From Butyriboletus loyo (Eukaryota; Basidiomycota; Agaricomycetes; Boletales; Boletaceae): 64,000 nt of DNA. The translations under genes were made by a program, and so were the position numbers. Under the pieces are notes generated by a model that was not told where the DNA came from, did no database searches, and saw only the letters and a program-made list of their open reading frames with translations. Each line of letters starts with the position of its first letter. Within the stretch, counting starts at the first letter, position 1. Positions 11,025 to 22,867 of this stretch are shown here, piece after piece. The stretch covers positions 1 to 64,000 of the forward strand of contig JBBPSI010000115.1 of NCBI GenBank assembly GCA_038093515.1, read 5' to 3'.

Positions 11025-12061
11025 GACAGATCCTCAGAGATGTGTCTGGAGAACGGTAAGACACAGGAGAAGGCAGGGCCGCCAAGCACTATAAATCAAT
11101 AACTGCCCCAAACACGCCTCCTTTGCCACAAATTAGGCCCTTCCGGCAGATCCCCGCCGGAACACTCGCCGCAGCGGCACCGCTCCCCTCCGCAAAACTG
11201 CCCAGAACAGCACAACATGGATGTTGGAACACCTCAGTTGCCGGTTAGACACGATTCCAAGTGGCAAATTGAGGCACGGGTGCCAAGAAACGAACACAGG
11301 CGCTGGGACAGTTAAATTTGCCACGAGAACCTCAGTCGAGTGCGTTACAGCTGCGATCCCGGCCTGTCACATCAAGTCCCCATGATGTGTCAAGTGTCTA
11401 AGGCAGGAAGCAAGAATTTGGTGTATCAGTTCGTACCCTGACCCAGAGCTGGACCTGATTCAGATGGCGTGGGATTTCGGTCTCGGCGTCGACGTCCACC
11501 ACCAACCGGCCGGTTCAAGCTCCGACAACACTGCGCCGTCCCTGGTCCCACAGCTTGGAATCGAATGGTTACGATGGGACAGCTACTGCTGCGCAAATCC
11601 GACCGTCTTTGCGATCATGCAGCAGCACAGTGTTGCAAATATTTTCAACAAATCAAGGTTAGCACTCTAATGGTTTGCCTTTAAACCGAATCCGGTATAA
11701 TACGACTCGGGATTAGATGGCAACTCACTCAGAGTTCGGTGCAGCGGCCTACTGAGTGTTTGATTGTGCCCAAGTCAAAACAACGGATCTTGTCAAGGTG
11801 CGTCACACGCCGTATGTACAGCGTCCCGCCCCTGACAGTCTATTTCAGAATCACAGATATGCAACACAATATTTATATAGTAGGAAAAATATAAAGCTCA
11901 TGTGCAGCATATCTCTGCACCCCTACAAGCGTAACGGTGTGTTGCAGTTAAACTCGAGTTTTGCAACTCTCGTCGGAAGTGACAACTCCAGTCGCATAAT
12001 AGTGCATACTCCACCGATTTGAATTCAAGATCCTGCCGCAAAGTTACTAATCAGATGCATA
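11025..12061. other. Gene-free intergenic stretch
   Basis: About 1 kb between two minus-strand genes. Overlapping small frames at 11464-11684 share the same DNA and look like chance frames. It should hold the promoter of the small gene at 11024 and the 3' end of the acyltransferase transcript. Confidence 0.5.
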
Positions 12062-14025
12062 TTACGCAGGAAATGCCTCATAAATCTGTCTCTTCAGCTC
12101 CACACCAGCCTCCAAGGGGGTTCCAACAGGAGGCGATAGCGCCCGAGGTTTTTTGACATCAACGATGCGAGCTTGTTTCTTCTGCAGGTTTTGTAGATAC
12201 TTCGACCCTCCAGCATTGAAAAAGACGACCCCAGAACCCACGATCCAGCAGCCGTACCATCCCAGGCGGGACCACGTTTCCGTGGAGTCCGTAAAGGTCA
12301 AGATGATGAAAGGTGCAGATGCAAAGTTGATCAACAATATGGAAAAGAGGGTGCCTAGGAAGTCATAGGAACGCTTCACCCAAGTAGATCGTACCCCTGG
12401 AGGAGACATGACAAGTGGGCGGAAGCCAGCCCGACACTCCCGGTTGATATACGTGACAAAGCCACCGAAGACAAATGTGAGGTAGTACCCAATTGCGATA
12501 CCATGCTGGATGCTCCATGTCAGCATTGCACCGGAAAGCAAACCTGTGCCTTACCCAGAATGCACTTGTGGCCGAGGTAATCAAGGTACTGCGGAAGCCT
12601 GGCTTTTTACCCTTGGGAGTGACACGCTTGTAGACGCACTCCCTAAGCCAAATGTTCGTGTGGATATTCCAAGCATCCAGGAGGCCCTTGGAGTTCGAGG
12701 GCAGCTCAATTTCTAGTACTTTGATGTTCGCTGCACCTTCCCAAAGGGACTCGCCAGAAGGCCCAAATCCGGTGAAACCGAGCCCAGTCAGGATGCTTGC
12801 TCCCTAAACGGCAAATCAGTTGATTATACACATGCACATGCCAGCATCGAATGATCTCCTACCTCCGTCAAGGTCCAGACAGCGTAATATTTGGAACGCT
12901 CAACGAACCCACAGAATTGGAAAACAGCGATTCTGATAAGTTTGTTAGGTGAGACGCACCATCAACTCAAGGGTTCTCATACCCGTAGAACAGATTTTGT
13001 TTCGCGAACCAGGGTGTTAACGCGATCGCATAATTGTAAGATGGGCCCAGGACCATGAAGATGCCCAGAAATGCGAGCCCCGTCAACATTTTACGGTAAG
13101 CAACGCGTTTTCTACCGTCCGGAATTGCTCTTCGCATCGGCTTCGTAGATCCGACCGATTTAAACAACGACTCGTCAATTAGTGACATATAAGATGCGTA
13201 ATCGAGATATGGTCCAACTAAAACTCCGGGAAAGTAAAATCTGTCATGCAAGGGATCAACAGCGTTAACACGGGGAAACTAGTGGAAACCAGTGGCTTAC
13301 GAGAATCCAAGGAACTCCAACAATGTAGGGTATTTCGTAATACGTCTCTGAAGTTGCCACTTGTCTAGATCCTGCAACGGTTCAACAATGAATCATGAGA
13401 AAGAGAAACGAGCATGGAAACAACAAACGTCTTGCGGCCTCCTGCCATCGTAAACGTTCCAAGCAAAAGTGGTCAGTTTCATGGTGAGGACCATCTGAGG
13501 ACCGGTGATTTCAACCGTTTCGTAACTCAGGCCATAGACCACGCGGATCACATGACTACAGAGAATGGTCAATATCAACTGAGAAGAACATCAAGTGCAA
13601 AGTATTGCATACTTCACAGTGAGATGGCCCATGACCAAACTAGAAGGGTGTTAGCATGACACAAAGGAAAATTAACAGCCAGACTTGCGTAAATACAATC
13701 CAAGGCATGTTGGAACCTCGAAAATTTGCGGCAATGAAATAGGTCCCCAGAATACTACCAAGGAGTTGAAGGAAGCCCCATTGGAGATGGAGAACGGGTA
13801 TAAGGAAAAATACAGAAATGAATATGTTGAAAGCATGTTTGAGACCAGGTTGAGATGATGGTATTCTTATGAACAGACTCCCGAGGGGGTACACGATCAG
13901 GAGACACCAAATGAGCTATGCAAAAAGGGTGACAATGGCGAATTACAAGATTGGAAAGGAAATACCTTGATCTGATCAATAGATGCCCCAAGTGCATTTG
14001 CTAGGGGAGAAAACAAGGCATCCAT
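12062..14025 (-). CDS. ALE1: MBOAT lysophospholipid acyltransferase (Ale1/Slc4-like)
   Basis: Nine exons: 14025-13966, 13915-13689, 13639-13613, 13555-13429, 13371-13301, 13240-12983, 12932-12863, 12803-12555, 12505-12062, giving 510 residues. The family re-acylates lysophospholipids, mainly lyso-PC and lyso-PE, in the ER membrane. Evidence is the family block VMGHLT, SYETVEITGPQMVLTMKLT, WNVYDGRRP, FYFPGVLVGPYLDYASYMS, the conserved asparagine region WNIHTNIWLRECVYKR and the active-site histidine in SAFWHGIAIGYYLTF. Many hydrophobic segments fit a polytopic protein. The catalytic histidine is the first codon of the last exon. Intron 2 (13640-13688) begins GCAAGT, a GC-AG intron; using it restores WIVFTLVMGHLT. 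The C-terminus is Lys-rich and cytosolic in type. Confidence 0.93.
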
Positions 14026-14863
14026 CGTGCAGCCCAACGAGCAAGCAATCGTAGGGGGTTCGGTTGAAGCGGCAACTTGGCCAGAAATGTGCTTCAAGGA
14101 AACGAATATACGTAATTTCCCACGCACTTCAGCCGAACAAGGATACTAGACACAGCCACTGATCGCGCACTGTGATTCGAGCTCCGACCGCGCTTGCGAT
14201 CACACTTCTTTGCCTGGGAACACTGCTACCCACTTGCTTAGCACTCATACAGGGACCGCGACTGCTTTACAGTGGTTTGCAAAAGGCCGTGGAAAATGCA
14301 AAATCCAGTTTCACCCGGCACGGACTGCCATCAAGGACCCCGGAAGCACCCCTAGACGTGTTTACTATGTAAGGCTAGTACTGACTACCAAATGTGTCCT
14401 TGATGGCAGGCGAAACTGGGTCATTTTCCATTCGGGGGGGGCTTGTTGTGTTGGTGTGAGTGCTGCGTGAGGACATGAAACTTGAACATTCTGAACCATC
14501 GAGTTCATCGTCGTGGTCGCCGCCGTCGTCCTCGGGATGAGCCGCCTCTGGTCGCCGCGCAGTGAAGTTCAAGTTCTAGTTCGTTGGGTTTCAAACGCCG
14601 ATATGTTTCGAACTCCGATAGGTTCCGTCGCGACACGGAAAGTCTTATTTGTCTCTACTTTGTATAGTGTTGCCGTTCAGACGCGAAGTGACTTCAAGGT
14701 AATTTCGATTCGGCTCGAAAGTGAGCCACCTTGTGGGAGTTCGATAGCATCCGAACTGAGTCGAAGTTACCTCGTTCACTTCGCGAAGTGCATTGATTTC
14801 GTACTGATTAGTAGCTGCTGTACAATGATAATCTATGTACTCATCTGCTCACCCCTGTCCATC
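14026..14863. other. Intergenic stretch with fold-back repeat
   Basis: No supported gene. It contains an imperfect inverted repeat at 14291-14429 and a 14-bp palindrome CACTTCGCGAAGTG at 14777-14790. Short plus-strand frames here do not extend or resemble known proteins. Confidence 0.5.
14291..14429. repeat. Imperfect long hairpin
   Basis: Three paired blocks in register form the stem: GGAAAATG (14291-14298), CCAGTTTC (14305-14312) and CTGCCATCAAGGAC (14325-14338) pair with their exact complements at 14422-14429, 14412-14419 and 14396-14409. The loop is 57 nt. Confidence 0.75.
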
Positions 14864-16335
14864 CTATTGATGCGAGGGTGTCGATGAATCCGTGGCGGCG
14901 AAAGGTGCAACAAAATATAGCTCCAGGCTGCTAGTACTCGCATCAATTGAGCTCCTAACTTCTCCTCCTAAGCCCCCTGCATCCGCATTCGCCGATGTCG
15001 TGAATGCCAAGCTCGTAGACGCGCTATCGACAGAATGTATGCTTGCGGGAAACATGCTCGTCCGCGAGGACACGATCTCTGAGCTGTTCGTGAATGGACC
15101 GGAGAATTGTCCGTCACTGTTTTGGGAGGACTCGCCTACATGAGAAAGACGTATAATTATCTGATCGGGCATATATATCGGTGAGCCTCGGTAAGATGTT
15201 ATCCGCCAGCCGAGCGTGACTGCATTTGTCTGTGGGGTTTCTTCTGGCATCATCCAGTCCTTTCGATCCCACGAGGTTTTGGGACCACTTGAATTTTCGG
15301 ATTTACTACGCGCACGGCACCTGAATACTACAGTCATACCCAGTGCAACGATGACCAGCAATCCGAGCACCGGGCCGAGAATGCAGGGTAACAGTCTGGT
15401 GGTTACTTGTCCAGAACAGTCCATGAATCACAAAATGGAGCGGCACACACTCGTTAGAACTCGACAAGCTATTAGGAGATGCGTTATTGCTAGCATATGT
15501 ACGAGGCTCCCCAATGTTATCGTTGTCAGAAAATTGAATCCTGATTGCGTAGTTTGTGTGTTGACGGGAATCGAGGCGCAAACAACTTGTTGTGGAGCCC
15601 TTGGCAGCTTGGCGACAATGTGGGCAGACATACATGCACTAGAGACCATCGTAAAACATCGTCCCGGGTCGACATCTAACGTAGTTTCCTCACCTTTCTG
15701 TGCTGGTAGTCGTCTCACTGACGATGCTAGAAACACAGGTAGGGTTCGACGTCCGTACTCTTGTTGATGTGGGTTCTGGGGCCGAATGTGAGATTGAAGC
15801 ACCCGTGGTTCGCAAAGGAAGTAGCCTGGTGTGCAAGGCTCGTGTATCCACTCTAAGTGGTCAAAGCTGAGCTGGTACCCCCCAAAGACGCTAGCTCATA
15901 TTCAACAGGGGTCGTCGAGCTCGAGGTTGTGGTTGGGGGTAAGACACTCAAGACTGTCTTTGTATACGCGACAGGGGACAATGCATCTGGTGGCGCAATG
16001 GTATACGACGTATCGAGTCCTTTTGTCGCAGTAGTTGCGCTGTCCTTGGATGTCACAGATGAAGATATAGGTGAAGAATCAACGTTGCTAACACTAGAAG
16101 CTGATGAACTGAATGCGCTAGAAAACGTGGTTTGCAGAGATTGTGACGTTGTCAGCAGTTTATTGAAGGCGTCCACGAAGGTAGCAGAATCTGAGGTTGA
16201 CGATGATAGGGAAGACAATAGAAAGTGAGTGGATGGAGCAGGGATGGAGCCGTTTGACGAACCCGAGACCGAGACTGGGGTCTGTTTGACCATAAATGAG
16301 GAAGAAGATGGGTCCGTAACGTACAGAATACACAC
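14864..16335 (-). CDS. Putative single-pass membrane protein with Ser/Thr-rich ectodomain
   Basis: Two coding blocks on the minus strand look like parts of one gene. 16335-15853 is extremely Ser/Thr-rich (SSLSSSTSDSATF, TTFSSAFSSSASSVS), as in O-glycosylated wall-facing domains. 15424-14864 begins with a strong membrane segment LLPCILGPVLGLLVIVALGM followed by basic CRARSKS and a polar tail. This order, ectodomain then membrane then cytosolic tail, fits surface sensors or receptors of fungi. The linking exons between 15853 and 15424 and the N-terminal exons above 16335 (a signal peptide is expected) could not be settled; several GT and AG choices are possible. The boundaries are therefore provisional, and two separate genes cannot be excluded. 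Confidence 0.4.
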
Positions 16336-17128
16336 CGATCAAGCTGGTCGAACTACCGACACCAGAAGGACCGGATCCTGGCATGCTGGCAGGCTTGAGT
16401 CTATGACTCCTGGACTGGATGGGAATGTGGAATGCCCACAAATCCATACAGTAAATCAAGTGAGGCCCTTATCAAGAACGGGAGTTCAGGGTCCTAGGCC
16501 AACCGAATGGTGAAAATTCCATACGGAAATAAGGCGAGCTCTTGCCGATAATCCTCCGTTGAGCTACATACTTCTCCTGTGCAGGCCGGTCCGACTCATC
16601 ACGTAGTGAGCTTAGAGGCGAGCTTCTGGTCCAATGACTGTTCAGACCGTGTTCAACCCGTTTTCGCAACCCAACCTGTGCAAAATGAGACGTGGCCAGA
16701 AGGATATCCACGCGCTGCCACAAATATTGTGGATGTGCTCTTGTGCATGTGGAACACCTTGATGCTGTTCCCTCGTGAACCTACCGATGCCCGCATTCCC
16801 GAACTCCTGAGATCTGTGGGTAAAAATAAGAAATACATTAATCATCGAGGCCGATGCACCTTTGATCGATGGATCATAAATATTTGGACCGGTGCTATTT
16901 CGTTGCAAGTTGTGACGGTCATTCGCAGGGTGATCTCCTGGGAATCAACTGAACGTATAAGTACATGCCAGTTGAGGTACACATGGAAAGTCCATTCAAC
17001 TCGAACGACAAAATAACAATACGATTTGCATAGTGACGCCATAGAAATAGTCCTTGCCAATCAAAACTGAGAGGCGGTTCAACTGATGTGGCACTTTTGA
17101 GGAAGCAATCGTTACATGACTAAAAACC
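16336..17128. other. Unresolved stretch between two membrane-protein genes
   Basis: May hold N-terminal exons of the Ser/Thr-rich membrane protein on the minus strand. Open frames overlap on both strands and none gives a recognisable domain or signal peptide. Confidence 0.35.
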
Positions 17129-17734
17129 TCAGCGATGGGCAGCTTGCGACAGCTCTTCCACGATGTAATTTCTCCTATCCCCATTCGCACTGGCGTCCCA
17201 GAAAGTCTGAAAATCAAATGACACAAAATTCCAAGGCGTGGCTGCATGTGAAACCGAATGCGCAGCGATATCAGAGGATTTGAAGTCAAAGTGTGGACGA
17301 TAAACCGCGAGATGAGCAAGCAGGTGGCAGACCAGAATGAACAACAGCAACGAGATGAACAGTGAGGTTCTGGCTTTAAACGGGAAATGTCCTTGGAAGG
17401 GAGGAAGCTGGGCAACTCGCTCGCGCAGCGAGGGCTTCGGCGGAGTGAGGAAAGCAATGTAGTACTCGGGAGCGCCGAGTGAGGGCGAGGATGGAGTGAC
17501 GATAATGGCCGGTAAGGGCGACTTCTCCGTGGCCTGTGGAAGGGAAAGATCTGCTACGGCTATCAACGATGTATTCCCACTGAATCACGCGTCAGGTTTT
17601 ACCAAGTGGTGCAGGGATCAAGTGGTAATCAAGGCGCTGTGGAAGTCTATGGAGTCGACGAGCTGACAACAAAGTCAGCACCATGGACTAGGCATTCACT
17701 GGTATTGCACAGGAGACGTACCACCAGAAGACAT
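17129..17734 (-). CDS. Small single-pass membrane protein, function unknown
   Basis: Three exons, 17734-17722, 17662-17603 and 17559-17129, give 167 residues in frame; the first exon has only 13 coding nucleotides (MSSG plus one base). The N-terminal half is soluble (RLHRLPQRLDYHLIPAPL, then PAIIVTPSSPS), followed by a basic region KPSLRERV and one hydrophobic segment TSLFISLLLFILVCHLLAH near residue 110. The tail is polar and ends EELSQAAHR. With Arg/Lys before the membrane segment, the N-terminus is probably cytosolic. I recognise no domain. It is divergent from the WDR89-like gene, with 275 bp between start codons. Confidence 0.65.
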
Positions 17735-18009
17735 GACGGATAGATCAGAAATTGGTAAAAATGACTTGAAGTTATTTCAGAGCGGGGCCCGGGAATGAGG
17801 CACGAAAGGGTCGAAGGAGTGTGATTGATTTAAAAGAGTGTGAGGGTTTTTGTAGTGGTGTCTGATGCAGGTGGAGAGCGCTGGGGAGTGAGAACGACCC
17901 CGCTGCGGGAATGTCAGATCTGCCTGATTAGTAACCTCGACGCTGTTGCTATTAGATACGGTTACCACAAACTTGAAACATATCCACGATAGGAAATCCT
18001 CCGTACCAC

Positions 18010-19535
18010 ATGGCGCTCCTCCAGTCATCATCTCTCAAAGTCACAAATCAGACCTTGCACAAAGCATCCCTTCCAGGAGAGAACTATGTCCTGTCACTCA
18101 CACCCATAGCCAATTTCTACGCCGCCTCAGCGTCTTCCCCATCGAACCAGATCCATCTCTTCGACAGAACTACTCTACAGAGCACAGGTTTTCTCAAAGG
18201 CCATGAACACGCAACCACCCAGCTGTGTACTATTCGTGGTCTGGGGGCGTCTACTCGCCAGATGCTTCTTTCATCCGGGAAGGACGGTTGTGTGATGGCA
18301 TGGGACGAAAGAAGTGGATCGGCCGGTATTAAAAGTCGGTCTTCCACATCTGTATCTCCGGGAAACATGTACCTTAACAACTCGGAGACTTCGTCTGATA
18401 CCAGTGGAATCATCCGGGAGACTGCGCCCCCTTCTTTGTTGCGATGCGTCGGATGAGGGTTTGCTTGTTGCTGCCGGGACTGACCTGCAGAAGGAGGATG
18501 CGTTCATCATCTACTGGTCAGCCCTCTGTTAAGGTCAGGATGTCCCACAAGCGCCTTACGTGTAGTCTTTTCAAGGGATCCACGGAATCCAGTGGCACGA
18601 CTACGCTCTCATGGCTCAACCCACTCTGACGATATCACTGCCGTGCATTTCTTGAAAAATGAACACATATCGAATCCTAACAAGGTGCTACTATCAACCT
18701 CGTCAGACGGACTAGTCAGCACCTCGAATGCTCTCGAAGCGGATGAAGATGAAGCTGTACTGCACGTCGGAAACTGGGGCTGCAGTATCTCGCAGGGTGG
18801 GTGGATAAACAATGCACGCGGGACACGTATCTGGGCGGCCAGCGATATGGAGACATTCAGCTGTTGGTCAAACGAAGTGGGTCCACTTTACCAAATGAGT
18901 ATTCAAGACATCCTCATTGGAACGTCCAGCTGGACCAACTTTTGACCGTGGATATTCGCAGCCCCTCCTCACATGACCATGGGCATACTTGGGTCACCGA
19001 TTATCTTATCAAGGGGCATTCTACACGGAAAGCAGACAACGGACTTGGGGTGTTCGTAGGCTCTAATGAGTTTAGTGTAATTCCCTTTTTTGACCGAACT
19101 ACCATCTAATCGCCTCAACAGGGGAGACGTGGCTTTGATCACTAGCAATGATTTATCTGACGGAATGGCTCCATGGATGATACACTCTGTGTGGGCTGGC
19201 GGTCATTCAGGAATTGTGCGATCCCTCTATTGGGACGAAGAGGTATAGCATTTGCTTCGCCTTTTTCTTCAACTGACGGTTTATAGCACAACGTTCTCGT
19301 CACTGGCGGTGAAGATTCAAAGATAATTACATGGAGGATCGAGGACCCGAGCCTTACTGATTTTTTGATGCCTGATCAGTTGGCTGACCACATGGAATCA
19401 GAGGTACTGAACTTCAAAAGGGAATGGGACAACATGATGGATGACAATGAGGCTAGCCCAGTAAGTAACTGACTCTGCGACGAAAATAATTTCCATCGAC
19501 GGCCTTTCCAGGGTGGCAAGCGGTTGAGACAGTAG
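18010..19535 (+). CDS. WD40 repeat protein, WDR89-like
   Basis: Seven exons: 18010-18334, 18405-18516, 18576-18876, 18930-19069, 19122-19242, 19287-19460, 19512-19535, giving 398 residues. It should fold as a beta-propeller scaffold; the partners of WDR89 are not established. Propeller blades are seen at LLSSGKDGCVMAWDERSG (about residue 85-105), GLLVAAGTDLQKEDAFIIYW, HSDDITAVHFLKN with LLSTSSDGLVS, HTWVTDYLIKGH with VFVGSNEGDVALI, and the last clear one HNVLVTGGEDSKIITWRI. The order of these motifs matches WDR89. The end is short and basic (GGKRLRQ). It is convergent with RPL18 (261 bp between stops). Confidence 0.85.
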
Positions 19536-19796
19536 CGGACGTTAACGTTCATTCATCGAACAAAAATATATGGACCTTACCATCGCGAACTGTAGAGTGT
19601 TGCACACATGCAATTATATAACTCGTTACTTCCTTACGAATTGTCGTGTCCGACGCGTTCGAGGATATACCATATGCATAGATGAGGCGTACAGTGCAAA
19701 GGATAATAGGATGACAATATTTCATAGCAATACCCATATTGTATACCCTCGATTCGACATGCTCTCGTCCGACCATGTGTCGATTTTGTGTACTTC

Positions 19797-20575
19797 TTAT
19801 ACCTTGAAGCCACGAGACTTTCGGCGGCCGCGAGCACGCTCGAACTATGAGGGGAGTGATGAGTGTGATATCCACACCCGGATTTGGGAAGACTTACTTT
19901 GCGGCCCTTGGAAATGGTGTAGGGCTTCTTGTTCTTGTGAGGACCCATGCCAAAGTGCTTGACAGCCTCACGAGAGTTCCTCTTGCCTCTTAGAAGCACC
20001 GTGTTGGAACCAGTAGGCGAACGCAGGGCAAGTTGGTCCAAAGTTAGAGCCTCTCCACCAGCTTTAAGGATACGCTCCTTTGCTGCTTGAGAGAAGCGAA
20101 GGGCAGCCACGGTCAGTTTTGGGACCTCAAGGAGACGAGTATCATCGGTAACAGTTCCAACTGTTACGACGATTTTGGAGGCGAGGTCTAGAGTGGCAGA
20201 CGTCTCTTTGACAATTCTTGACAGCGAAATCGGGGGGCGATTGACTTTGGAGTGGAAAAGGCGATGGAGAATGACCTATAGCACGCAAGATACATGAGCG
20301 CCACAGCATCGAAGTAAGTCGAAGCTGTGAGACCTTGTTGAATTTCGAGTCGGTACGACGTGCGAGGAAACGGTACAACTGAGACACGGTCAGTACCATG
20401 CTTTTCGAGGGTGATAACGCGAGCATACCTTGACTAGCAAGAGGAGGTAGGGATCCTCGCTCTTTGGGGCCGTTCGTTGGGCCTTCTTGACGTGGTGGGC
20501 TTTGAGATCGATACCCTAAATAAAAAATGCGATTAGAGGACGCCTGGACGATGTCTGGAACGATAGACTCACCAT
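19797..20575 (-). CDS. RPL18: 60S ribosomal protein L18 (eL18)
   Basis: Five exons: 20575-20573, 20515-20429, 20378-20334, 20275-19898, 19844-19797, giving 186 residues, the normal eL18 length. It is a structural protein of the large subunit. Diagnostic stretches are [64 protein letters not shown] and the basic end [11 protein letters not shown]. The first coding exon is just the ATG; the intron follows at once (GTGAGT donor). Its start codon is 156 bp from that of the divergent Tra2-like gene, which has the same arrangement. Confidence 0.97.
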
Positions 20576-20731
20576 CTTGGTCTTCCGGATGGTATGTGAA
20601 ACCAGTTGCAACGGATGGGGCTTACAAAAATGTATAGTACCACAATATAAGGTTCATGTTTGCGGGGTCTGAACTTGAATCTCAACTTGGATACAAACAC
20701 GAGCAAATTTTCTCTTTAAACTCCAACTCTC
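20576..20731. promoter_or_regulatory. Shared divergent promoter RPL18/Tra2-like
   Basis: 156 bp separate two outward-facing ATGs. The piece contains T-rich and A-rich runs and no obvious TATA box for either side. Confidence 0.55.
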
Positions 20732-21767
20732 ATGGTGTGTTCCAGTTGCTCCAACTAAACGACACTTGACTAAATTTTTTTCTCTGTTTCTAGTCGCAAT
20801 ACGGTGAAGCTGCAGCTCCTCCAGTGGACCCATACTCTGACGCTTACAACGGTCCGGCGCCAGCTGCCTCGGAACCTCGTGACCGCGATGCTCCTCGCGC
20901 CCGTTCTCGCTCCCGTAGCCCAGCCCGTAGCAACAATGGTTACAAGAGCCCCCCTTACCGTCGCAAGTCGCCAGCGCCGAAACGTCCTTCACATGCTCCC
21001 ATTGTACGTTGCGTTCTTTCCAGTTACAATTTTCGACCTCATTCAGCAAAGCAGGCGCCTAACCCGTCCGCGGTGTTGGGTGTGTTTGGCTTGAGCATCC
21101 GGACCCAAGAACGCGACTTGGATGAAGAATTCAGTCGATTCGGAAGAGTTGAAAAGGTTACCATTGTCTACGATCAGAGGGTATGTCCCCACACCGTACT
21201 CATGAGCCGACCAACCCTCAACCCACATCGTTCAGTCCGACCGTTCTCGTGGCTTTGGTTTCATCAAAATGTCAGGCGTGGAAGAAGCAACACGTTGCAT
21301 CCAGGAACTCAACGGCGTTGTTAGTCACGTGTATTGCCATCTTTCATCGCTGCTGACGCAGATGGCAGGAACTCAGTGGACGCCGCATCCGAGTGGATTA
21401 TTCAGTCACTGACCGTCCTCATGCGCCCACACCAGGAGAATATATGGGACATCGTCGTTCTCACAGGGACACGTATTCAAGCCGTGAATTTCGTGACTCG
21501 TACCGTGACTCGCATCGTGACCGGGACCGTGAACACCGTCGTCACGATCGTGACAAGGACCGGGACCCCTATGGTCGTGATTACCGTGACTGGCGTGACC
21601 GTCGTAGTCCGCCTGCCCGCAGTGGACGTTACTCACCTGATTATAGGAAACGTAGGAGTTACTCAAGAAGCCCGCCGAGAGGTAGCAGCCCTCGTCGGGA
21701 TTTCGATGGCCCTTCCAATGGTGCCTCTAATTCCTCCAACCATGCTGAAAATGGCGGTCGTTGGTGA
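20732..21767 (+). CDS. Tra2-like SR splicing regulator
   Basis: Five exons: 20732-20734, 20794-21003, 21052-21180, 21236-21319, 21369-21767, giving 274 residues. Architecture is RS-RRM-RS as in Tra2 proteins. The N-terminal part has [12 protein letters not shown] and [11 protein letters not shown]. One RRM follows (about residues 75-150), with [19 protein letters not shown] as strand one and helix, and GFGFIKM as RNP1. The C-terminal part is rich in RD and RS pairs ([27 protein letters not shown]). Such proteins choose splice sites in the nucleus. The initial exon is the ATG alone; a start further inside would lose the conserved N-terminal SQYGEA. Exact orthology (Tra2 versus another SR protein) is inference. 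Confidence 0.88.
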
Positions 21768-22867
21768 AATAACAACCTACGCCACGAATATGTCATGTTT
21801 CTTTTTTTATCTGTCTGTTTCTCGCAAAGGATCGAGCACGTACAAATGAAGGGTTCATGGCGGACGAACCTCCAACAGACTTCAAGTTTGTCAAAGTTTC
21901 TCGTTACTTCCTGTCTTGAAGAAGCCAGCACCTGGTTCGGTATATCAGAAAAAAAAATCAAGTCCCAAGTTTTCTTTCGTGCTCGACTTTTCTTGCTTGT
22001 ATTCCCCCATCATGCCTTTCGTATCGCTCTACTACTTTGTGTTACACTATCAAGTATTGGTGAAGACGCGCATGGCCAAGTTTACAATATGTCGGTAATA
22101 CATGCATGAAGACTTGTCAAGGTTCCGAATGGAAGGACGCCTACAGCATAGATTTCCCTCGTGAAGCATAATGCTGTAACACTACTGCTGGCGGCCGGCG
22201 ATGGCTTATGGTCCACCTCGCAATGGTACCCGTCTGAATTAAGATAACCAAGGACAAGAAACTCGAGGCAGCGGCGCAATGCACTTGGGAAGTCGATTAC
22301 CCGTCACCTCTTGGTGTTCTCGATGCCGGACTGCGGATATGTGGCTGGATGTGGCCGGACAGGATACCCGTTCCATGTGATACCTGTCTGTATTCTAATT
22401 GCACTAACAATCATATCGAGTCTCTTCAGTGGTGGTCCATGCAAATCAAAGTACAACCGTCCTATTTTTGTGAAAACCTACAACAAATACCCAAGTTGAA
22501 CTGTAAGCCAAGCCCAGTATGTACCTGTAAATGTCCCAAAGTTCTATCAACAACTAGGTACTACTTTGTTTTGATGTATACTAGATGCAATGCACATAAA
22601 ATAAAAGCTGTTCGTCACGTTATGCGCTGGTCACGAAACAATATGCAAGTGGGTGTGGAACCGAGATCAAATAGAAATATATCTGTGTAATGTGTCCGCA
22701 GCAACTTGGATCGTTCAATATTTCTGAAGCAGGAAGAATTTGTAAAAAAGATGTCGAGTGACGACCATGAGATGCTGCTGTCAGCCAACTCGTCCGATAT
22801 CATGGTCAAAAAGGAGAGGACGTGCCATGATCGACGATAAAACAATGGTCACTCGACCTAGCATCCC
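21768..22867. other. Intergenic stretch, no gene seen
   Basis: Holds the 3' UTR of the Tra2-like gene and of the convergent long minus-strand gene. Short frames at 22311-22690 look random. Confidence 0.5.

Noticed and set aside
22311..22690. Overlapping plus-strand frames between the Tra2-like and MDR genes
   Set aside because: Two frames over the same DNA, no conserved motif, no plausible splice partners.
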